Origin: Herminiimonas sp.
GTDB taxonomy: Bacteria > Pseudomonadota > Gammaproteobacteria > Burkholderiales > Burkholderiaceae
Assembly (NCBI GenBank): GCA_014377155.1
Contig: JACMQD010000135.1
Coordinates: forward strand, 1 to 16,526
Direction: 5' to 3'
DNA: 16,526 nucleotides
Translations under genes and position numbers: made by a program
Shown here: positions 1-7,656 of the stretch, in pieces
Numbering within the stretch: the stretch's first letter is position 1
Layout of the letters: every line of letters starts with the position of its first letter
Notes under the pieces: model-generated
Seen by the model: the letters and a program-made list of their open reading frames with translations, nothing else
What the model was told of the DNA's origin: nothing
Database searches by the model: none

Positions 1-878
1 CGAAACGCCTGCAACAGCCAGTCGATGAACACCGCGACTTCCGGCCGCTCCTTCACCTGCTTTTCATAAACGACATAGTAGGCATGCGGCGGCGTGGCAA
101 GCTGGACATCGAACAGGCGCACGATGTCGCCGTTGGCGATCATCTCTTGCGCAAAATGCTGGCGCGTCAGTCCGACCCCGTGTCCATGCTTGATCAACTC
201 TAGCAGTAAGCCGAGGTCATCGACGCGGTTGCCCGTGGAGGGCTCGGGCCAGTCGAGGCGGGCGGCTTCGAACCAGGGTTGCCATGGCTCCAGCGCCGAA
301 CGCAACAAAGTCGCGTGGCGCAGGTCGGCCGGGGTGTGCAGGGGCTCGATACGCGCCAGGTAAGCCGGACTCGCTACTGCAAAGGCGGGCTCCGCAAACA
401 GTTTTTCGGTCACGATATTGGGGTACTTGCCGGCACCGAAACGAATTTCGACATCGCTTTCCGACAGGCTCAGGTCGTATAGCGGCACCGACAAGAACAT
501 TTCAATGGCAATGTGCGGATGCAGGCTGGTGAATGCCGCCAGGTGCGGGATAAACATGTAGCGCGCGAAGGTAGGCGGCAACGTGACCTTGACCCGTGGC
601 TGGACCGCCGCGCTGCGATGCGGCATCGGAAAATCGGTCAGCGTGCGCAGCGCCGAGCGCACCACTTCCAGATAACGACGGCCGAATTCGGACAGGCCGA
701 TCGCACGGCCATCGCGCAGGAACAACCGCTCCCCGACAAAATCTTCCAGCAAGCGGATGCGATGCGAAAGTGCCGATGGCGTGATGCAGAGTTCTTCGGC
801 CGCCAGTGCGAACGAGTTGTGACGGGCCGCCGCTTCGAAAGCGGAAAGTGCATGAACAGGTGGAAGTCGGGTCGCCAT
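1..878 (-). CDS. LysR-family transcriptional regulator, GcvA-like (C-terminus cut by window edge)
   Basis: About 292 residues are visible; the family is usually near 300, so only the last few residues are missing. The N-terminus (MATRLPPVHALSAFEAAARH) is typical of GcvA/AmpR-like LysR proteins. A winged helix-turn-helix lies at about residues 17-60 (SFALAAEELCITPSALSHR around 22-40), and a periplasmic-binding-protein-like effector domain covers about 90-290. The protein should bind DNA and respond to a small molecule that I cannot identify. It starts 26 nt after the stop of the FAD-linked dehydrogenase on the same strand, so the two may be co-transcribed and the regulator may control the dehydrogenase. 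That is inference: LysR regulators are more often divergent from their targets. I see no good Shine-Dalgarno sequence before the ATG at 878, which fits translational coupling or weak initiation. The start was chosen from the family's N-terminus. Confidence 0.88.
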   Translation of the reverse strand, partial: MATRLPPVHALSAFEAAARHNSFALAAEELCITPSALSHRIRLLEDFVGERLFLRDGRAIGLSEFGRRYLEVVRSALRTLTDFPMPHRSAAVQPRVKVTLPPTFARYMFIPHLAAFTSLHPHIAIEMFLSVPLYDLSLSESDVEIRFGAGKYPNIVTEKLFAEPAFAVASPAYLARIEPLHTPADLRHATLLRSALEPWQPWFEAARLDWPEPSTGNRVDDLGLLLELIKHGHGVGLTRQHFAQEMIANGDIVRLFDVQLATPPHAYYVVYEKQVKERPEVAVFIDWLLQAF

Positions 879-904
879 GTCGTGAGTTCAGAAAGTAAGG
901 TTTA

Positions 905-2314
905 CTACCAGCGAATGATCTTGCCGGGATTCATGATGTTATTCGGATCGAGCGCATGCTTGATCGCACGCATGGTGTCGATCGCGCCGTCGCCGTGCTC
1001 TTGCACCAGGAAATCCATCTTGTGCAGGCCGACGCCGTGCTCGCCGGTACAGGTGCCGTCCAGGGCAATCGCGCGTGACACCATGCGGGCGTTGATTGCT
1101 TCGGCTTTCGCGATATCCGCACTGTCGAGCGGATCGACCAGCATCAGTACATGGAAATTACCGTCGCCGACATGACCGATGATGGAATAAATGATGCCGT
1201 GGCTTTCGCAGTCGGCCTTGGTGTCGAGGATGCATTCGGCCAGCCGCGAAATCGGTACGCAGCAGTCGGTCGAGATCGCCCGCGATCCAGGGCGCATTTG
1301 CAGCAACGCGAAATACGCATTGTGCCGCGCCGTCCAAAGGCGCGAGCGGTCTTCCGGCCGGGTCGCCCATTCGAACCCGATGGCATTGTATTCGGCGACG
1401 ATCGCCTGTACCTGCTGGGCCTGCTCTTTCACGCCGGCGTCGCTGCCATGAAATTCGAACAGCAACAACGGCTTTTCCGGCAGGCTGAGCTTGTCATGGG
1501 CATTGATGGCGCGCACACCGTTTTCATCGAGGAATTCGACGCGCGCAATCGGCACGCCCATCTGAATGGTCTGGATGACGGCATTGACCGCATCGGCAGC
1601 GCTGTGAAACGAACAGACGGCAGCCGAGATCGCTTCGGGCTGCGGATAGAGCTTGACCGTGACCTCGGTGATGATGCCGAGGGTGCCTTCGCTGCCGACG
1701 AAAACCCGGGTCAGGTCGTAGCCGGCCGAGGATTTCCTGGCGCGCGTGCCGGTGCGGATGATGCTGCCATCCGCTTTCACCACGGTCAGCGCCAAGGTGT
1801 TTTCGCGCATGGTGCCATAACGCACGGCATTGGTTCCGGAGGCGCGGGTCGCCGCCATGCCGCCGAGCGAGGCGTCGGCGCCCGGGTCGATCGGGAAGAA
1901 CAGGCCGGTATCCCTGATTTCCACGTTGAGCTGCTTGCGCGTGACGCCGGCCTGCACGGTGGCGGTCAGGTCTTCGGCATGCACGGCGATGACGCTATTC
2001 ATGTGTGACATGTCAATCGTCACGCCGCCATGCAGCGCGAGTACGTGACCTTCGAGCGACGTGCCCGCACCGTAGGCGATTACCGGCACCTTTGCCGCGC
2101 CGCACAATTTCACGGCGTCGGCGACATCCTCGGTGGACTGCGCAAACACCACTGCATCCGGCAGCATCGGGTCATACGGCGATTCGTCACGACCGTGATG
2201 CTCGCGCATGGCACGGGTGGTCGACAGCCGGTCGCCGAAAACGGCATGCAGCGCCGCCAGCAGTGATTCGGGCAGTGGATTCTTCTGGTCAGGCAGCAGC
2301 GCCGGATGGTTCAT
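905..2314 (-). CDS. FAD-binding D-lactate / D-2-hydroxyacid dehydrogenase (cytochrome type)
   Basis: 469 residues. This is a two-domain flavoprotein of the GlcD / Dld1 (VAO) family that oxidises a D-2-hydroxyacid, most likely D-lactate to pyruvate, passing electrons to the respiratory chain. The FAD-binding PCMH domain spans about 50-225, with the pyrophosphate loop YGAGTSLEGH at 81-90 and GSEGTLGIITE near 207-217. The C-terminal FAD-oxidase domain contains GHVGDGNFH at 380-388, CTGEHGVG at 422-429 and the closing NPGK at 462-465, all hallmarks of this family. Length matches single-subunit D-lactate dehydrogenases. I chose the ATG at 2314 because AAGGAG precedes it by 7 nt; a further upstream in-frame ATG at 2353 has no such site. 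No signal peptide is visible, so it is probably cytoplasmic or peripheral at the membrane. The exact substrate (lactate, glycolate, 2-hydroxyglutarate) cannot be read from sequence alone. A LysR regulator gene follows on the same strand. Confidence 0.88.
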   Translation of the reverse strand: MNHPALLPDQKNPLPESLLAALHAVFGDRLSTTRAMREHHGRDESPYDPMLPDAVVFAQSTEDVADAVKLCGAAKVPVIAYGAGTSLEGHVLALHGGVTIDMSHMNSVIAVHAEDLTATVQAGVTRKQLNVEIRDTGLFFPIDPGADASLGGMAATRASGTNAVRYGTMRENTLALTVVKADGSIIRTGTRARKSSAGYDLTRVFVGSEGTLGIITEVTVKLYPQPEAISAAVCSFHSAADAVNAVIQTIQMGVPIARVEFLDENGVRAINAHDKLSLPEKPLLLFEFHGSDAGVKEQAQQVQAIVAEYNAIGFEWATRPEDRSRLWTARHNAYFALLQMRPGSRAISTDCCVPISRLAECILDTKADCESHGIIYSIIGHVGDGNFHVLMLVDPLDSADIAKAEAINARMVSRAIALDGTCTGEHGVGLHKMDFLVQEHGDGAIDTMRAIKHALDPNNIMNPGKIIRW

Positions 2315-2435
2315 GTCGATCTCCTTCGTCAGGTCGATTCTACTCTTCGCCATTGGCCGTGGCGGCGCTCAATTCCGGCGCGACCAGCGGTTTTACCGTA
2401 TGCTCGTCGGATTAATTTTTAATTTTCAGGGAATC

Positions 2436-2993
2436 ATGGGCAACCGACTTTCAAAGATCGCCACTCGCACCGGCGACAATGGCACCACTGGACTAGGCGA
2501 TGGCAGCCGCGTGAGCAAGGACAGCTTGCGGGTACATGCGATGGGCGACGTGGATGAGCTTAATTCACACGTCGGCGTGCTGCTGTGCGAATCGTTGCCC
2601 GAAGCACTGCGTGCCGAGCTGATGTCGATCCAGCATGACCTGTTCGACATGGGCGGCGAACTGTGCATCCCGGGCTACACGATGATTACCGAGGTCCAGG
2701 TGACGCGGCTCGATGCGCTGCTCGAAAAATACAATGCCGACCTGCCCGCGCTGAAGGATTTCATCTTGCCGGGCGGCTCGCGCGGCGCAGCGATTGCGCA
2801 TGTCTGCCGCACCGTATGCCGCCGCGCGGAACGCGCGATTGTCACCCTCGGCCAGGCAGAAACCATCAACGACATGCCGCGTCAGTACATGAACCGGCTC
2901 TCCGATCTGCTGTTCGTGCTGTCACGGGTCTTGAACCGGTTTGACGGCGGCAGTGACGTGCTGTGGGAAAAGGATCGCAACCGCGATCTTTGA
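2436..2993 (+). CDS. PduO-type cob(I)alamin adenosyltransferase
   Basis: 185 residues, the normal size for a single-domain PduO/MMAB-type ATP:corrinoid adenosyltransferase. It transfers the 5'-deoxyadenosyl group of ATP to cob(I)alamin, giving coenzyme B12. The N-terminal ATP-binding stretch TRTGDNGTTGLGDG is at 10-23, VDELNS at 39-44, the basic segment RTVCRRAER at 125-133, and NRLSDLLFVLSR at 153-164. These are the conserved blocks of the trimeric helical-bundle family. Many tracks would extend this frame upstream to 2208, but AGGGA lies just before the ATG at 2436 and the family N-terminus begins there. It is divergent from the dehydrogenase gene with a 121-bp spacer, and convergent with dxs. 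It stands alone without other cobalamin genes, so it may serve salvage or supply of cofactor to a B12 enzyme outside the window. Confidence 0.93.
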   Translation: MGNRLSKIATRTGDNGTTGLGDGSRVSKDSLRVHAMGDVDELNSHVGVLLCESLPEALRAELMSIQHDLFDMGGELCIPGYTMITEVQVTRLDALLEKYNADLPALKDFILPGGSRGAAIAHVCRTVCRRAERAIVTLGQAETINDMPRQYMNRLSDLLFVLSRVLNRFDGGSDVLWEKDRNRDL

Positions 2994-3005
2994 CCTGTCA
3001 ATAGA

Positions 3006-3033
3006 AAACGGCGCCGTTGCACAGGCGCCGTTT
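3006..3033. terminator. Hairpin terminator shared by two convergent genes
   Basis: A perfect 10-bp stem AAACGGCGCC / GGCGCCGTTT (3006-3015 and 3024-3033) has an 8-nt loop. It lies between the stop of the adenosyltransferase gene (2993) and the stop of dxs (3053). Read on the minus strand, the stem is followed by TTTTCTATTG; on the plus strand it ends in TTT. It should therefore work in both directions, better for dxs than for the adenosyltransferase. Confidence 0.8.
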
Positions 3034-3052
3034 CGTGATTGACTCACCAGCC

Positions 3053-4918
3053 TCAGTCGCTCGCTACCAGACGCGGCTCGTCATTGCCAAAGCGTTGCCG
3101 TATCGAGGCCGTAATGCCTTTTGCATCGAGCCCGCACAGCGCCAGCAACTGGCTGACGTCGCCATGATCGACGAAGCGATCGGGCAAACCCAGATGTAGC
3201 ATTGGTTTGACGATACCGGCAGCGGCGAGCGCTTCGGCAACCGCCGAGCCGGCGCCGCCCATCAGCGCGCCCTCCTCCACGGTCACGATGGCATCGTGCG
3301 ATAGCGCCAGCTTCTTGACCAGTTCAATGTCGAGCGGCTTGACGAAGCGCATGTTGGCGACCGTCGCATCCAGCGTATCGCCGGCAGTCATGCTCGGTGC
3401 CACCATCGTGCCGAATGCGAGGATGGCAACGCCTTTGCCTTCGCGCCGGATTTCGCCACTGCCGATCGGGATCGCCGTCAATGCCTTGTCGATCGCTTTG
3501 CCGGTTCCGGCGCCGCGCGGATAGCGAATCGCCGCCGGGCCGTCGTACAGAAATCCGGTGGTCAGCATCTGACGGCATTCGTTTTCATCCGACGCCGCCA
3601 TGATCACCATATTCGGAATACAGCGCAGGAACGCCATGTCGTAGTTGCCGGCATGCGTGGCGCCGTCCGCGCCCACCAGTCCGGCACGGTCGAGTGCGAA
3701 CGTGACATCCAGATTCTGTAGCGCCACGTCATGGATCAACTGGTCATAACCGCGTTGCAGGAAGGTCGAATAAATCGCCAGCACCGGCTTGAGACCTTCG
3801 CAGGCGAGACCAGCAGCGAACGTGACCGCATGTTGTTCGGCGATGCCGACATCGTGATAGCGCTCCGGAAAGCGGCGTTCGAAATCGACCATGCCCGAGC
3901 CTTCGCGCATGACCGGCGTAATGCCGACCAGACGTTTGTCGTGCGCGGCCATGTCGCACAGCCAGTCGCTGAAAATCTGCGTGTAGGTGGTCTTGCCGGC
4001 GGCTGCCGGCTTGATGCCTTCTTCGGGATTGAATTTGCCCGGGCCGTGATAGAGCACCGGATCAGCCTCGGCCAGCTTGTAGCCCTGGCCTTTTTTGGTG
4101 ACCACGTGCAGGAATTGCGGGCCTTTCAGATTCTTCAGGTTTTGCAGTGTCGGTACCAGCGATTCGAGATCATGACCATCGATCGGACCGATGTAATTAA
4201 AGCCGAACTCCTCGAACATCGTGGCCGGCACCACCATGCCCTTGGCATGCTCTTCAAAACGCTTGGCCAACTCCAGCACGGGGCCGGGCAACACCGTCTT
4301 GCCGACGTTCTTGGCCGCCGCGTAGAACTTGCCCGACATCAGGCGCGCCAGGTAACGGTTGAGGGCGCCGACCGGCGGTGAGATCGACATGTCGTTATCG
4401 TTCAGAATCACGAGCAAATTGATGTCGTCATGTACACCGGCGTTATTGAGTGCCTCGAATGCCATGCCGGCGGTCATGGCGCCGTCGCCGATGACGGCAA
4501 CCGCGTGACGCGTCTCGCCCTTGGTCTTGGCGCCGATGGCCATGCCGAGCGCAGCCGAGATCGAGGTCGACGAATGCGCAGTGCCGAAGGTATCGAACTG
4601 GCTCTCGACCCGGCGCGGAAATCCGGAAATACCGTCGAACTGCCGCAGCGTGTGCATCTGATCGCGACGTCCCGTCAGGATCTTGTGCGGATAGGTCTGG
4701 TGACCGACGTCCCAAACGATGCGATCGTCAGGGGTGCTGAAGACATAATGCAATGCGATGGTCAATTCGACCGTGCCCAGATTCGACGACAAGTGGCCGC
4801 CGGTTTTGGAGACCGAGTCGAGCAGGAATGCGCGCAGCTCGTCGGCCAGCGGCCTGAGTTGAGCGCGCGCGAGCTTGCGGACATCGGCCGGGCCGTCGAT
4901 TTTATTAAGTAGATTCAT
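3053..4918 (-). CDS. dxs: 1-deoxy-D-xylulose-5-phosphate synthase
   Basis: 621 residues, the usual length. It condenses pyruvate and glyceraldehyde 3-phosphate with thiamine diphosphate, giving DXP. This is the first step of the MEP isoprenoid pathway and also feeds thiamine and pyridoxal synthesis; the enzyme is cytosolic and homodimeric. The thiamine-diphosphate motif runs from GDG at 144-146 to NDN at 173-175. Active-site histidines are at 42 (GGHLSSNLG) and probably 291 (YHGPGK). The catalytic glutamate of the pyrimidine-binding domain is E361 in [11 protein letters not shown] transketolase C-terminal domain follows from about 490. The ATG lies one nucleotide after the ispA stop (TAG-T-ATG), and the GGAAAG at the end of ispA can act as ribosome-binding site, so translation is probably coupled. 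It is the last gene of xseB-ispA-dxs and ends at the hairpin at 3006-3033. Confidence 0.98.
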   Translation of the reverse strand: MNLLNKIDGPADVRKLARAQLRPLADELRAFLLDSVSKTGGHLSSNLGTVELTIALHYVFSTPDDRIVWDVGHQTYPHKILTGRRDQMHTLRQFDGISGFPRRVESQFDTFGTAHSSTSISAALGMAIGAKTKGETRHAVAVIGDGAMTAGMAFEALNNAGVHDDINLLVILNDNDMSISPPVGALNRYLARLMSGKFYAAAKNVGKTVLPGPVLELAKRFEEHAKGMVVPATMFEEFGFNYIGPIDGHDLESLVPTLQNLKNLKGPQFLHVVTKKGQGYKLAEADPVLYHGPGKFNPEEGIKPAAAGKTTYTQIFSDWLCDMAAHDKRLVGITPVMREGSGMVDFERRFPERYHDVGIAEQHAVTFAAGLACEGLKPVLAIYSTFLQRGYDQLIHDVALQNLDVTFALDRAGLVGADGATHAGNYDMAFLRCIPNMVIMAASDENECRQMLTTGFLYDGPAAIRYPRGAGTGKAIDKALTAIPIGSGEIRREGKGVAILAFGTMVAPSMTAGDTLDATVANMRFVKPLDIELVKKLALSHDAIVTVEEGALMGGAGSAVAEALAAAGIVKPMLHLGLPDRFVDHGDVSQLLALCGLDAKGITASIRQRFGNDEPRLVASD

Positions 4919-4919
4919 A

Positions 4920-5825
4920 CTATGCTTTCCGCTGCACGATCAGGTCTGCGAGTTGTCGCAGGCGTCGTGCTTTCTCCCCGAACCGGGCAATTGCCTCATG
5001 GGCGCCGTGACGTAATTGTTGCGCCAAGGCGCGCGATTGCTCTAGCCCCAGGATCGATACATAAGTGGGCTTGTTGGCAGCCTCGTCCTTGCCGGCCGTC
5101 TTGCCGAGCGTGGCCGAATCGGCGGTGGCGTCGAGCACGTCGTCGACCACCTGGAACGCCAGACCGATCGCATGCGAATAATTTTCCAGCGCGGTGGTTT
5201 CGGCTGCCGACAGCGTCTTGCCGGCCAGCGCACCGAGCAGCACCGAGGCACGCAGCAAGGCGCCGGTCTTCAAATGGTGCATCCGCTCCAGTTGGTCCAG
5301 CCGCAATGTCAGTCCGACACTGGCAAGGTCAATCGCCTGCCCGCCACACATGCCCGCCGCGCCGGCTGCGCGCGCCAGCACGCCGACCATCGCCAGTTTG
5401 CGCGCGGCATCGACATGCGCATCGTCGGTCAGCGCAATAAAGGCCTGCGCCTGCAATGCATCGCCGGCCAGCAAGGCGGTAGCCTCGCCGTAGCGGACGT
5501 GCACGGTAGGCTTGCCGCGCCGTAGCGCATCATCGTCCATGCAGGGCATGTCGTCATGCACCAGCGAATAGGCATGGATCATTTCGACGGCAGCAGCCGC
5601 GTTTGCCAGCACATCGGCCGACGCGTCGAACAGTTCGCCGGCGGCGAACACCAGCAGGGGCCGTATGCGCTTGCCGCCGCCCAGCACGGCGTAGCGCATG
5701 GCGTCGTACAACGCACTGTCGGCACTCTCGCTGCCGGCGGAGGTCTGCAAGCTGACCTCGAGCGCGCGCTCGACGTCAGCCTGGACAAGAGCCATCCAGT
5801 CCGCGAAATCCTGCACATCGTTCAT
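4920..5825 (-). CDS. ispA: Farnesyl diphosphate synthase (polyprenyl synthetase)
   Basis: 301 residues, typical of bacterial IspA. It joins dimethylallyl and geranyl diphosphate with isopentenyl diphosphate to give farnesyl diphosphate, the precursor of undecaprenyl phosphate, ubiquinone side chains and other terpenoids. The first aspartate-rich motif is DDMPCMDDD at 91-99 followed by LRRGKPTVH; this two-residue insertion is the form typical of bacterial short-chain (type II) synthases. The second motif is DDVLD at 228-232, followed by the GKTAGKD segment at 241-247. [10 protein letters not shown] at 49-58 forms the isopentenyl diphosphate site. Its ATG overlaps the xseB stop by four bases (ATGA, 5822-5825), and dxs starts 1 nt after its stop, so the three genes are almost certainly one operon. 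Geranylgeranyl product specificity is possible but less likely in this context. Confidence 0.96.
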   Translation of the reverse strand: MNDVQDFADWMALVQADVERALEVSLQTSAGSESADSALYDAMRYAVLGGGKRIRPLLVFAAGELFDASADVLANAAAAVEMIHAYSLVHDDMPCMDDDALRRGKPTVHVRYGEATALLAGDALQAQAFIALTDDAHVDAARKLAMVGVLARAAGAAGMCGGQAIDLASVGLTLRLDQLERMHHLKTGALLRASVLLGALAGKTLSAAETTALENYSHAIGLAFQVVDDVLDATADSATLGKTAGKDEAANKPTYVSILGLEQSRALAQQLRHGAHEAIARFGEKARRLRQLADLIVQRKA

Positions 5826-6076
5826 TCGTCGGCCTCGTTTGCCACCTCTGCGGCAAACGGCTTGAGCATGTCGCCTTCGAGCACCTTGACCTGGCTGTCG
5901 ACCTTGTCGAGCTGCACCGCGCAGAACTTGACCAGCTCGGCACCGCGCTTATAGGCGGCAACCGACGCTTCCAGCGGCAACTCGCCAGCCTCCATTTGCG
6001 CTACCAGCCGATCCAGTTCGGCCATTGCTTCTTCAAATGACGCTGGCATGGCGCCGGGTGTGATTTTTTTCGACAT
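5822..6076 (-). CDS. xseB: Exodeoxyribonuclease VII small subunit
   Basis: 84 residues, the normal size. XseB is the small helical subunit that binds in several copies to XseA, forming the single-strand-specific exonuclease VII. The recognisable family block is SFEEAMAELDRLVAQMEAGE (13-32) followed by LPLEASVAAYKRGAELVKFC, two long amphipathic helices. The large subunit XseA is not in this window, as is usual. Its placement directly before ispA and dxs is a common proteobacterial arrangement. It is the first gene of the operon and overlaps ispA by ATGA. The ribosome-binding site is weak, and I see no convincing consensus promoter upstream; a TAAAAT on the minus strand in the spacer is a weak -10 candidate. 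Confidence 0.95.
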   Translation of the reverse strand: MSKKITPGAMPASFEEAMAELDRLVAQMEAGELPLEASVAAYKRGAELVKFCAVQLDKVDSQVKVLEGDMLKPFAAEVANEADE

Positions 6077-6248
6077 GGTGAAATGGATTGATGATTAACT
6101 CGCCATTTTAAAACAATCCACCGGCTAGGGTGGCGTTTCGAGCTCGAGGCTGGAACAAATTGGCAACAAGGTATTACAAGTACAGTGGCTGAGGTCTCGG
6201 TCAACGATCTCATCGCGGGCAAATTCCCATTACCGACGCGCTACAGGG

Positions 6249-6266
6249 CCGGACATTTACATCCGG
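6249..6266. repeat. Small dyad CCGGA-N8-TCCGG upstream of a promoter
   Basis: The 5-bp arms CCGGA (6249-6253) and TCCGG (6262-6266) flank an AT-rich 8-bp centre. The dyad is placed roughly 46-63 bp upstream of the predicted start of the Rieske transcript. That is a usual place for an activator site, but short arms like these also occur by chance. Confidence 0.3.
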
Positions 6267-6276
6267 TATCGCATTG

Positions 6277-6305
6277 TTATCGATTCAATCCCGGTACGGT
6301 ATAAT
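6277..6305 (+). promoter_or_regulatory. Probable sigma-70 promoter of the Rieske oxygenase gene
   Basis: A perfect TATAAT at 6300-6305 is preceded at 17 bp by TTATCG (6277-6282), a weak -35. Transcription would begin near 6312. The weak -35 with a perfect -10, plus the dyad just upstream, would suit a promoter that needs an activator; this is inference. Confidence 0.55.
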
Positions 6306-6405
6306 CGTTGGTTCTGTCCAAAATTTCCTCTGCATCTTATTCGAACATGGGTTTTTGCGGATTCTTTCTCTCTTAGGTTGGTGCAAATTAATTTGGAGGG
6401 TGGGG

Positions 6406-7536
6406 ATGTCCGATCTGGCTAATCTCGCCAAACTCGCGCGGTCACATGCGCAACTACCAGTCGACGTGTACTTTCGCGACGCACTGCTACAGCAGGAATT
6501 CCAGCAACTCTTCAATCGCGGTCCGCGGTATGCGGGTCATGAGCTGATGGTGCCCAATGTCGGCGACTATGCCACGCTGGCGTGGGAAGCCGAAGGTCGC
6601 ATGTTGGTGCGCAATAGAGATGGCATGCACGGCATCGAACTGCTGTCCAACGTCTGCCGTCACCGGCAGGCCAAGATGCTCGACGGCCGTGGCAACACCG
6701 ACAACATCGTGTGCCCCTTACACCGCTGGACCTACGACCTCAAGGGTGACTTGATCGGTGCGCCGCATTTTGGTGAGACACCGTGCCTGAACCTGTCGAA
6801 AACGCCGCTGCAAAACTGGAACGGCCTGCTGTTCGAGCAAAACGGCTTCGACGTCGCGGCCGTCATGAGCAAACTCGGCGTTGCGCGCGACCTCGATTTC
6901 AGTGGCTACATGCTGGATCATGTCGAAGTGCACGAGTGCGACTACAACTGGAAAAGCTTCATCGAAGTTTATCTCGAGGACTATCACGTCGAACCGTTTC
7001 ATCCGGGTCTGGGCAGCTTCGTCACCTGCGATGACCTGCGCTGGGAGTTCGGCGATAACTATAGCGTGCAAACAGTCGGTGTCAAACATGCGCTGTCCAA
7101 GTTCGGCACGCCCAAGTACCAGAAATGGCAAGAGCAGGTAATGAAATTCCGCAACGGCGTGGCGCCGCCGTATGGCGCGATCTGGCTGACGCTGTATCCG
7201 AACATCATGGTCGAATGGTATCCCGACGTGCTGGTCGTGTCGACGCTGTGGCCGGACGGTCCGCAAAAGACGCGCAACGTAGTCGAGTTCTATTATCCCG
7301 AAGAGATCGTGCTGTTCGAGCGCGAATTCATCGAGGCAGAGCGCGCTGCGTATATGGAAACCTGCGTCGAGGATGACGAGATCGCGCAGCGCATGGATGC
7401 CGGACGACGGATACTGATGCAGCGCGGCGTTAGTGAAGTGGGGCCGTATCAGTCGCCGATGGAGGACGGAATGCAGCATTTCCATGAATGGTACCGGCGG
7501 CAGATGGCGTCGCAGCGCATCTCGAATCTCGAATAA
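6406..7536 (+). CDS. Rieske non-heme iron oxygenase, large (alpha) subunit, substrate unknown
   Basis: 376 residues, within the usual range for an oxygenase alpha subunit. The [2Fe-2S] Rieske ligands are C84-R-H86 and C103-P-L-H106 with the standard 16-residue spacing. The mononuclear iron site is in NWKSFIEVYLEDYHVEPFH (181-199) with H194 and H199, and the third ligand is probably in the acidic cluster 322-324. The closing SPMEDGMQHFHEWYRR pattern is also typical. The residue three before H194, normally the bridging Asp, is Glu191; Glu here is reported for the carnitine/betaine-type enzymes (CntA, GbcA). GGAGGG six bases before the ATG at 6406 fixes the start, although the frame is open back to 6274. 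No ferredoxin, reductase or beta-subunit gene lies beside it, so electrons must come from a protein encoded elsewhere. Substrate cannot be assigned. It is divergent from xseB-ispA-dxs. Confidence 0.9.
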   Translation: MSDLANLAKLARSHAQLPVDVYFRDALLQQEFQQLFNRGPRYAGHELMVPNVGDYATLAWEAEGRMLVRNRDGMHGIELLSNVCRHRQAKMLDGRGNTDNIVCPLHRWTYDLKGDLIGAPHFGETPCLNLSKTPLQNWNGLLFEQNGFDVAAVMSKLGVARDLDFSGYMLDHVEVHECDYNWKSFIEVYLEDYHVEPFHPGLGSFVTCDDLRWEFGDNYSVQTVGVKHALSKFGTPKYQKWQEQVMKFRNGVAPPYGAIWLTLYPNIMVEWYPDVLVVSTLWPDGPQKTRNVVEFYYPEEIVLFEREFIEAERAAYMETCVEDDEIAQRMDAGRRILMQRGVSEVGPYQSPMEDGMQHFHEWYRRQMASQRISNLE

Positions 7537-7549
7537 CCGGTCCTCGTGC

Positions 7550-7579
7550 GGGGTCGATGGCGCGACCGGCGTCGACCCC
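7550..7579. repeat. Inverted repeat after the Rieske gene
   Basis: GGGGTCGA (7550-7557) and TCGACCCC (7572-7579) form a perfect 8-bp stem around a 14-nt loop, starting 14 nt after the oxygenase stop. No T-tract follows, so it is a poor intrinsic terminator. It could be a transcript-stabilising hairpin or a partial terminator before the transporter gene. Confidence 0.4.
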
Positions 7580-7656
7580 TGCCTGAAATATTGTTACAGC
7601 CGCCGAACCCATCACGTCGTTGCGCGACACCACGTTTTTTCTCTCGGTCCCATTCA

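Larger units (their letters stand above)
6077..6405. other. Divergent spacer between xseB and the Rieske oxygenase gene
   Basis: This 329-bp spacer holds no supported gene. It contains the plus-strand promoter near 6277-6305 and a small dyad at 6249-6266, both listed separately. It also carries whatever promoter drives xseB-ispA-dxs, for which I see only weak matches. The transcript leaving the plus promoter would have a leader of about 93 nt before the ATG at 6406. I found no riboswitch fold that I recognise. Confidence 0.6.

Noticed and set aside
1151..2008. Long plus-strand open frame (285 codons) opposite the D-lactate dehydrogenase
   Set aside because: It is antisense to a gene with clear family motifs, has an Arg/Gly/Asp/His-rich composition typical of GC-rich shadow frames, and resembles no protein family.
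2208..2435. N-terminal extension of the cobalamin adenosyltransferase to 2208
   Set aside because: It overlaps the start of the divergent dehydrogenase gene, and the ribosome-binding site and family N-terminus both point to 2436.
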